Assembly (NCBI GenBank): GCA_005784505.1
Contig: VCAZ01000222.1
Coordinates: 258,771-322,770 of the forward strand
From: Bagarius yarrelli
Taxonomy: Eukaryota > Chordata > Actinopteri > Siluriformes > Sisoridae
DNA length: 64,000 nt
Direction: 5' to 3'
The notes under the pieces were generated by a model that ran no database searches, was not told the DNA's origin, and was given only the letters and a program-made list of their open reading frames with translations. Below are positions 57,925 through 64,000 of this stretch, one piece after another (the stretch's first letter is position 1; each line of letters starts with the position of its first letter). The position numbers and the translations under genes are program-made.

Positions 57925-58050
57925 TTGCACCTTTTGGGAGAAGATCCCGGGAGTGGACAGGTTCAGCTTTGAGATATTACTGATGCTTGAAAAAACCCCA
58001 CAAATAAATACATAAATAACTAAAAGCGAGCTGTGGCTTTAGACGGAATG
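57925..58050 (+). repeat. First member of a duplicated exon-like segment
   Basis: After a strong acceptor-like TTTGCTGTTCCCATTTTTTAG it reads LCTFWEKIPGVDRFSFE, then an unrelated tail. It matches 59918-60085, including CTTTAGACGGAATGCAGC versus CTTTAGACAAAATACAAT. No family recognised. It could be an unknown repeat rather than an exon. Confidence 0.5.
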
Positions 58051-58291
58051 CAGCAGGTTTTTTTTATAACAAATAATATTTATTTTTTAAAAATTGCATG
58101 AATTTCTTTAATTTTAGTTTGTGCACATGACATGACACGGTACCAAGCGTCGCCGTGTCATTAAATAGAATAAACAAATACAAACCTCAGGAAAATGACA
58201 AAAAAATTTATAAAAATTATAGAAAAAAAATAATTATATAAAGAAAAATAAATGATAATATTTCTAAAAACATTTTTGGACTAATTAATCA

Positions 58292-58325
<34 letters not shown>

Positions 58326-58469
58326 TAATAATGTGAATGTTGGTATTACTGAAGGTAATAAATGTTATTTTTATATATATGTATGTTTTTTTATGGCTGT
58401 GTTATTTAAAATCACTTGGTTGTTTCTGTGTTAAATTACAAAGATGTTTGGCAAGTTCTTCTTCTTCTT
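58051..58469. other. Unassigned AT-rich; (TTA)n at 58294-58325
   Basis: A/T-rich with an eleven-unit ATT run. No gene. Confidence 0.45.
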
Positions 58470-59270
58470 CTCACTCTTTCCTTCAGAAGTCCCCACAGCG
58501 AATCATCTTCCTCCTCCGAGTCCCGTCAGCGGCATCCTTCTCACTTACACACACTAACTTCCTGTCTTCATTTATCACGTTCATATCCCATCTCTCTGCT
58601 CTTGCTCTTTATCTCCTGCCTGCAGCTCCATGTCCGATATCCTCCTACTGATATTTCCACTCTCACTTCTTTCTCCTTGCAGATGTCCAAACCAACTCAA
58701 TCTGTCCCCAAAACGTCTGAGAACCTCAAAGAGAACCTTAACATCTTCAGCTCTGCTACCTTCAACTTTTCCTCCTGTCTCTTTCTCAGTGTTACTGTCT
58801 CTAAACCGTACAAGACATCCGCTCTCTCTCTCTCTTTTCTCTCTCTCACTACTGTCTTCTACACACTTCCCCTCGAACTCTGGACTGTTGACCCCAAGAA
58901 CTTAAACATTTTCACCTCTTCACCTCTTCATCCTGTAATCTCACTGTTGCATTTCTCTCCTTTTCATTCACACATGGATTCTGTGTTGCTATGACTGAAT
59001 TTCATTCCTCTTCTCTCCAGATCAAACCTCCACCTCTCCGGACTTTCCTCCATCTTCTTCCTGCTCTCACTACAGATCACAATGTCATTGTCCGAGGAGA
59101 TTGCTGTCTGAACTTCTCTGTCAATCAGTCCATCAACATAAAACAAAAAAAGGCTCAAAGCCGATCCCTGGTGTACCTCCACATTGAACTTCTCTGTCTG
59201 ACCTACTGCAAACCCTCACCACCATCATGCTCCTCTCATATGTACATACACTTCATCAGTTCATCAGACG
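58470..59270 (-). pseudogene. RTE-like LINE remnant (RT C-terminal half)
   Basis: On the minus strand 58964-59182 reads VHQGSALSLFLF, then DNDIVICSESRKKMEESPERWRFDLERRGMKFSHSNTES. This is the order found in the reverse transcriptase of RTE-type fish LINEs: box with QGSALSPxLF, the ADD catalytic box, then the ERWRxALERRGMKVS region. In the catalytic box ADD is replaced by DND, so the first Asp is lost. Below 58800 the sequence decays. A phrase resembling the usual 3' terminus (GATGATTCGCTGTGGGGACT on the minus strand) is at about 58487-58506. Endonuclease and 5' part are absent. The 58416-58994 plus frame is a shadow of it. Confidence 0.8.
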
Positions 59271-59284
59271 TACTTGGTAGACCT

Positions 59285-59400
59285 ATTTTGGACCTGGAGG
59301 TTGGTTAAGGGATTGAGCTACCAACAGGAATATCATCGGTTCAACTCCCATCACCAAGCTGCCACCCCTGAGCCATTTAACCAGGCCATTTAACCCTTTA
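59285..59400 (+). mobile_element. SINE family A fragment, plus strand
   Basis: GGTTGGTTAAGGGATTGAGC head remnant, ATCGGTTCAACTCCCATCAC (B box), GCTGCCACCCCTGAGCC and CCATTTAACCCTT. Confidence 0.65.
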
Positions 59401-59883
59401 ATGCTCATATAGATTTAGTAGTAGTACTTTTTTAATAGTGCTAAATAACAGCTGGTAAATAATGACCAAATTAAAATGAATAAATAAATTTCAGTTCTAA
59501 AGTTTAAGAATCATATGCGTCAACATTTCTGCAGGTTTTTTCATTTTTGCACCTCTGCTCAGAGGCTCCGCCCATCTAATTAGCATGTTAATAAAGAAAA
59601 AAAATTATACAAAAACATCAGGAATATAAATATCCACATCTGTTAACCGTTAATGTAACTGTACGCAGACGCGCTGTGTGGGTGTGGGTTTTCTGCACTG
59701 GGGTAATAGGATGAATAAATTCATTAGCGAGCGGAAAAGCGATTCGGCCCTGCAGCACTGCAGCGCTGCACATGCAGAAACATCAGAATGAAATAACTGC
59801 AACCTTTACATGATGCAAGGACAAGAAGTACTTATCCAATAACACAAACATCTCCACCGCTCCAGAGACACTCCATGAAGAGG
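59401..59883. other. Unassigned
   Basis: AT-leaning, then balanced (59640-59880). No gene. Confidence 0.35.
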
Positions 59884-59884
59884 A

Positions 59885-59912
<28 letters not shown>
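59884..59912. repeat. (CA)n microsatellite
   Basis: About 14 CA units. Confidence 0.95.
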
Positions 59913-59916
<4 letters not shown>

Positions 59917-59917
59917 A

Positions 59918-60085
59918 CCTGCTTCTGGAGAAATGTGGAGATAAAGGGGAAGCAGCTGAGGAAGATACCAGGAGTGGACAAGTTCAGCTTTGAGAAATGA
60001 CTGATAAGTTATAATAATACAAAAATAAAAAAAATAAATAAAAACACAATTAAATTTAAAAAACATAACCTGCAGCTTTAGACAA
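59918..60085 (+). repeat. Second member of the duplicated exon-like segment
   Basis: One frame reads CFWRNVEIKGKQLRKIPGV, then DKFSFEK and a stop at 59998. It shares FW, KIPGVD and FSFE with 57925-58050 but has an extra 10 residues. The CA run upstream replaces any acceptor. No known family. Confidence 0.5.
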
Positions 60086-60937
60086 AATACAATAATAATA
60101 ATAATAACATATAAGTATCTTTTCCGAAATTCCAAAACTCAGTGTTACTGTGATGTTATTGGTCTGTTATTTCTCTGTCAACTATATAAATAAAGAAACA
60201 AACAATTAAATAAATATATCTGTCCCGGGTGAGGGCTGGTGTGGTAACTAGCTTTAGCGTGTTAGCGGTGACTGGGCTTGGACTCGGTGTGGTTTACTTC
60301 CTCCTGATCTCCTGATCTTGAAGTGATGAAGCCTCTCAGTTTCTGCTCGATGACCTGACGTTATTACTGGCATGAACTTTTAACTTCCCGACTTTTCCAT
60401 CAGTGTCAGCGCGGCCAGTCGGCCGTCAGTGATATTTAAAGAGGGACAGGCTGAAAATTGGAATCTGGAGTAAAGCTGAGAAAAGATAATGTAATAGAGT
60501 TCGTCAGGAGGCTGCTGTCACAGCCCAAATTAACTGGCTCGTCTGCCGTGTTGAGGCCCAGGAGACGCCAAATTGGGTGACTCATCATTTTACAGACTGA
60601 CGTGAGGATATTTGGGATGATTAGTGCAGCGGACATGTCTTCATTTTTAAATATTTAACACACAGCTTGGCTAAGCAGTTAAATTGACCTGAAATCGGTG
60701 CATAAAATACAGTTATTACCTTACATATTTTTAACACTCACCATCTCACTAAGTTTCACTAATCGAATAGAGCTAAAACTAGTTAATGATCATAATTATG
60801 CATTACTTTATCAGGAGCTTCTTTAGTTACAAGATAAAACAAGAACAATAATATAAATGTTCTTCTCTTCTTTCTATCTGAGTCTTTATTTCATGCTCTT
60901 AAATATAGAAAAATTGGTGGGATCTGAACAGGAAGCA
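60086..60937. other. Candidate conserved non-coding block 60230-60650, rest unassigned
   Basis: 60230-60650 is balanced and repeat-free, with AATTAACTGG and CAAATTGGGTGACTCATCAT words (TGACTCA is an AP-1-type site at about 60579). No recognisable reading frame. Confidence 0.35.
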
Positions 60938-61050
60938 TGGTGGTTTAGTGTTTATCACTGTTTCCTCACAGTAAGAAGGTCCCGGGTAGACTCCTGTGAT
61001 CCCTGTGACCCCGAATTAGGGAATAAGCAGGTATAGAAGATAAATGAGTG
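60938..61050 (+). mobile_element. SINE family C, internally deleted
   Basis: GAAGCATGGTGGTTTAGTGT head, CAGTAAGAAGGTCCCGGGTA, then GATCCCTGTGACCCCGAATT and AGGGAATAAGCAGGTATAGA. The deletion resembles the one at 43473-43625. Confidence 0.82.
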
Positions 61051-62539
61051 AATGGAAGGATCTGCTAAAACATTAATCATTTTTCAGTAACGCCACTGCA
61101 GCGCTTCAGGTACGGTAGTATGTAACATGCGTTAACCCCGCCCCCTTTTAGTACTGATTACACAGCTTGTCTTTGTACTTGTGTTTTTATTTAAATGTGA
61201 CATTTTGCTGTAATATATAAATATTTGTAAGGAAATATTAATCAGTGTCACTGTTGTTTTTGTGGTCTCAGTAAATTGATGCCTTATTAAAAAAAAAAAA
61301 GTTTGAAACATTTGATTTCCTTCCTGTCTAGGGAGAGGCTCCGCCCCCATGCTCACCTTTAGACTCTGCATATTTGGACGGATTTGCATCTTGTGCTCAT
61401 GTTTGTTTATGATTTATCAGGATTTGGGGGTGTTTGTGTTCAAGCCGCAGTAACGAATTCAGAGCGCTGTGAGTAAATTTGCAGCCGAGGCCTCACAGAT
61501 TTTCATGTCTCACGTCTCGCATACCAAGTGCGTCCTGAAAAAGCGAGCCAAGACGCCTTCTCCTTCACGTCGCTCTTAAAATTACACTCACATTTTTCCT
61601 GCCGCTTTGTGCGAAGATAAAGAGGTGAAAATCAAGTCAATAATTACAGCGCGGGAAAACAAAAGGGTGCAAGTTTATATTCATTAGTTTATTTCACAGC
61701 GGAAGAAGAGATGTGCTTCAAGGACTTCCCGAAAGGTGAGACAGGATGTACTGTAAGACAGGTGTCCGGTGGGAAGTCCAGCATCCAAATGTCCATTTTT
61801 CTCTACTAGTTTAAAACACAGCTTTCAAAACCGTGACTTTTGAGTGAAGCGATTCTGAATCAATTCATGAATAAATCAGAGCCTCTCATGTTCCCAAACA
61901 CAGAAAATGACCAAATAAGGAAAAACTCTGTTTCTGAACAGACAAACTCCCTCTTGTATTTAGCATGGACTCCATGTCCTACAGAAAGACATCATCACCA
62001 ACAGAGGGGATTTTTTTTCTCTCTGTGAATCAATCTGTAGACTGCAATCAAACTCATGTGATTCTTCAAATATTTACTTGTGCAAAATCTTGGATCGGGT
62101 TTGAGCAGGTGAACAGAAAACAGAGGAATGTTTGAGTTGGGGATTATGGACCTGTTCCTAAAATAGCATAGAGACAGGAGGCATTTTTCTGTGGTGAGAC
62201 ATTTTAAGAAATGCTAACTGTAGCCTGATAGCAATGAATGTTCTCGTCCCAGCCCCACAGTCCAAAGCCACGCCCTGTAAACGTATAAACACACACAGGC
62301 TGGACGAGCAGAGACGACATCACTACAACACATCGGTAAACTTTATATTACAGTTAGTAACAGTACTAAAATACCAAAGATAATAATGTGGTGTTTAAAG
62401 GTATAAACTTTGCTTATGTCATTTGCAGCTTAAAATATAAAATCATATCAACTGTATTTACGAAACGGTTTTTAAACTAAAATCAGGTTAAAATTAATTT
62501 TGCCTCTCTCGCTTTTTCTCGACTCCTGTAAATAAATAA
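61051..62539. other. Unassigned; candidate conserved patch 61420-61780
   Basis: Balanced repeat-free patch, then AT-leaning. The short frame 61840-62028 is not recognised. Confidence 0.35.
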
Positions 62540-63190
62540 AAGACAGCGAGTCCTGTAGAGGAAGAGAAAGAGAAATGCGTCCTCCGTTTAATTCTCACCG
62601 GCTTTATTCTTCACGGGTCTCAAGGTTGTCACCGCGTACTACAGCGCTCCACTTGCTGCCTTTGTTTTGGTGGATTAATCTTTCATGTTTCCACTTTATT
62701 GAGTTTGCTGGCATGAAATGTTGTCCTCCAAGGTCTTTCCTTGTACAGCTCTGCTGCTCGGAAACACAGGTGTATACAGTCCACCATGAACAGGACTGTC
62801 AACCGGATATGATTAAAGGACTCGCAACGGATAATTGGCACTAAAAAAAAAAGGGGGACAGAAATAAAAAATATAGTGGGATAGCAGGGCTTCTGGAGCT
62901 CTCGGTCCAATATCTGTGCCATCCACACGTCACTTATGGGACCATGCGGAGGAATTAATATGGCCTGCACTTCTCACAACAGCTAAGCTGCTTTGTCCTT
63001 TCCAAGTAGAAGGCTGGCGGCTCTGTTGGCTTATGAGTTTCACTGCAGGATCCGTTAAGAAACACGAGACGATTTGGGTTTATTAGCAGCACTGAATCGT
63101 TTCTGCTTTTTTGCTGCATTATCATCTGAAAACCTGATGACTCATATTTCAAAAGTACTTTTATTTCGGTGAGTTTCCACAAAGTGTCTC
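62540..63190. other. Candidate conserved non-coding block
   Basis: 650 bp, balanced, with one A10 run at 62844 and no repeat. Overlapping frames on both strands (62575-62844 plus, 62683-62970 minus) have no recognised domain. Confidence 0.33.
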
Positions 63191-63720
63191 ACACCTGAAT
63201 CCCATCCAAACCCAACATGGAACCGCAAGGAACCTCAAGAACCATTGTTTTTTAAGAAGGAGCTTAAATGTTTGGGCGTTTACTGTACTTTATACAGTGA
63301 TGAGTTCTGTTTCTCTTTAGAAACATTCCGCCATCTTGTTGATGTGCTACTCTCATCAAAAGCCCTAAAAAAACTGGATGGAATGAATGAAGTTGTAATC
63401 GGTGTCCTTATTGAAAAATAATTAACTCAATGGATGGAACATTGACACACCTTCATCTTTCCATTGTGTTGTTACTGGAACATTACAGCACACACACACA
63501 CAGACACACTCAACATACACACACTTCTGTTCCCTGTGTCTGGTTGTTGAAACATTGATTCGCGATGCAGATTTGATTTGAAAGGCGCTTCTTTGATGGG
63601 TTTCTTTAGAAACGCTATTACACTTTCATTTCAAGGATTTTTTCTATGCGCTCCTCCTCAGCTCTCTTTCACTCTGACAGTTCAAAGCGACTGTACAGTA
63701 CGGGATAAAAGAAACTCATT
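63191..63720. other. Unassigned; (CA)n-like run 63489-63520
   Basis: Unique-looking, with a short CA run. No gene recognised. Confidence 0.4.
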
Positions 63721-63723
63721 ACA

Positions 63724-63754
<31 letters not shown>

Positions 63755-64000
63755 TTCGCTTGCTGTCTCCCAGAAAGAACGGCAGCTTAGAACAGAGACT
63801 CGAAGAACACAAACAGAGGAGGAAAAGCAGAGAACATGAACACGGAAAACCGTCTGGAACTTTAGTCCAACTTCACTGCGACGAACAGTGGCAGCCAGTC
63901 AATACGGGGAGCTGGACAAGACATCCACCCCAACACCCACCCCACCCCCGTCTCGGATAAAAGAAAGCTACTTTATAGAGTAGCTATAGAGCTATAGAAA
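63721..64000 (+). other. (CT)n followed by an acceptor-like site and a short open frame
   Basis: (CT)n at 63724-63754 is followed by CGCTTGCTGTCTCCCAG, a good match to a splice acceptor with its pyrimidine tract. After it, a frame stays open to 63957 (PRKNGSLEQRLEEHKQRRKS, then a Pro-rich end) with a charged, helix-prone start. I do not recognise the protein, and the pyrimidine tract is a microsatellite, so a real exon is possible but unproven. Confidence 0.25.

Noticed and set aside
58416..58994. 192-codon plus-strand frame rich in Ser and Leu
   Set aside because: It is the antisense of the RTE-like LINE remnant, whose minus-strand frame carries recognisable RT motifs.

Overview
This is vertebrate nuclear DNA, most likely from a ray-finned fish. 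An otophysan such as a catfish is a plausible guess that I cannot prove. The evidence is the mobile-element set: tRNA-headed SINEs of several families, L2-clade and RTE-like LINE remnants, a jockey/CR1-group LINE fragment and two dead Tc1-like transposons. Added to these are very dense CA/GT, GA/CT and tetranucleotide microsatellites and an AT-rich background. Nothing looks prokaryotic: there are no ribosome-binding sites, operons, CRISPR arrays or phage genes. I found no host protein-coding gene, exon chain, tRNA or rRNA gene that I can defend. The longest open frames are products of satellites and microsatellites, and the window reads as an intron or intergenic desert.

Layout. 0-1.9 kb: a satellite built from 8-11 bp units, ending next to a perfect hairpin. 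2.9-9.1 kb: a MITE inside a SINE, a Tc1-like remnant, a tail-to-tail SINE pair, a 12-copy 30 bp minisatellite at the edge of a dispersed repeat, another SINE and an L2 tail. 9.1-25 kb: mostly unassigned, with SINEs, a TTTG-rich block, a duplicated TATA-containing segment (16 kb), a 260 bp polypurine tract followed by X-box/CRE-like sites (19.4-19.8 kb), a CA/GT cluster (21 kb), a CCAAT-containing promoter-like stretch (22.3 kb) and a strongly diverged direct duplication (22.7-24.3 kb). 25.5-28.9 kb: the largest element, a 5'-truncated, frame-broken L2 LINE on the minus strand with readable endonuclease and reverse-transcriptase motifs.

29-54 kb: a 26 bp minisatellite, a 310 bp CT tract, a Tc1-like remnant, a cluster of CCACGCC motifs, an AT-rich array split by an L2 tail, more SINEs, an internally deleted LINE and several GC-balanced blocks that look like conserved non-coding elements. 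54.07-57.0 kb: a 2.9 kb pentamer satellite almost without C on the plus strand, flanked by two diverged copies of one segment. 57.9-64 kb: a second duplicated pair with an exon-like peptide, an RTE-like LINE remnant, further SINEs and GC-balanced blocks.

No genes act together here. What the window records is repeat dynamics: nested and inverted SINEs, microsatellites carried inside a LINE 3' end, minisatellites growing at repeat edges, and local duplications. Conserved-element calls rest only on base composition and texture. A multi-species alignment would decide them.
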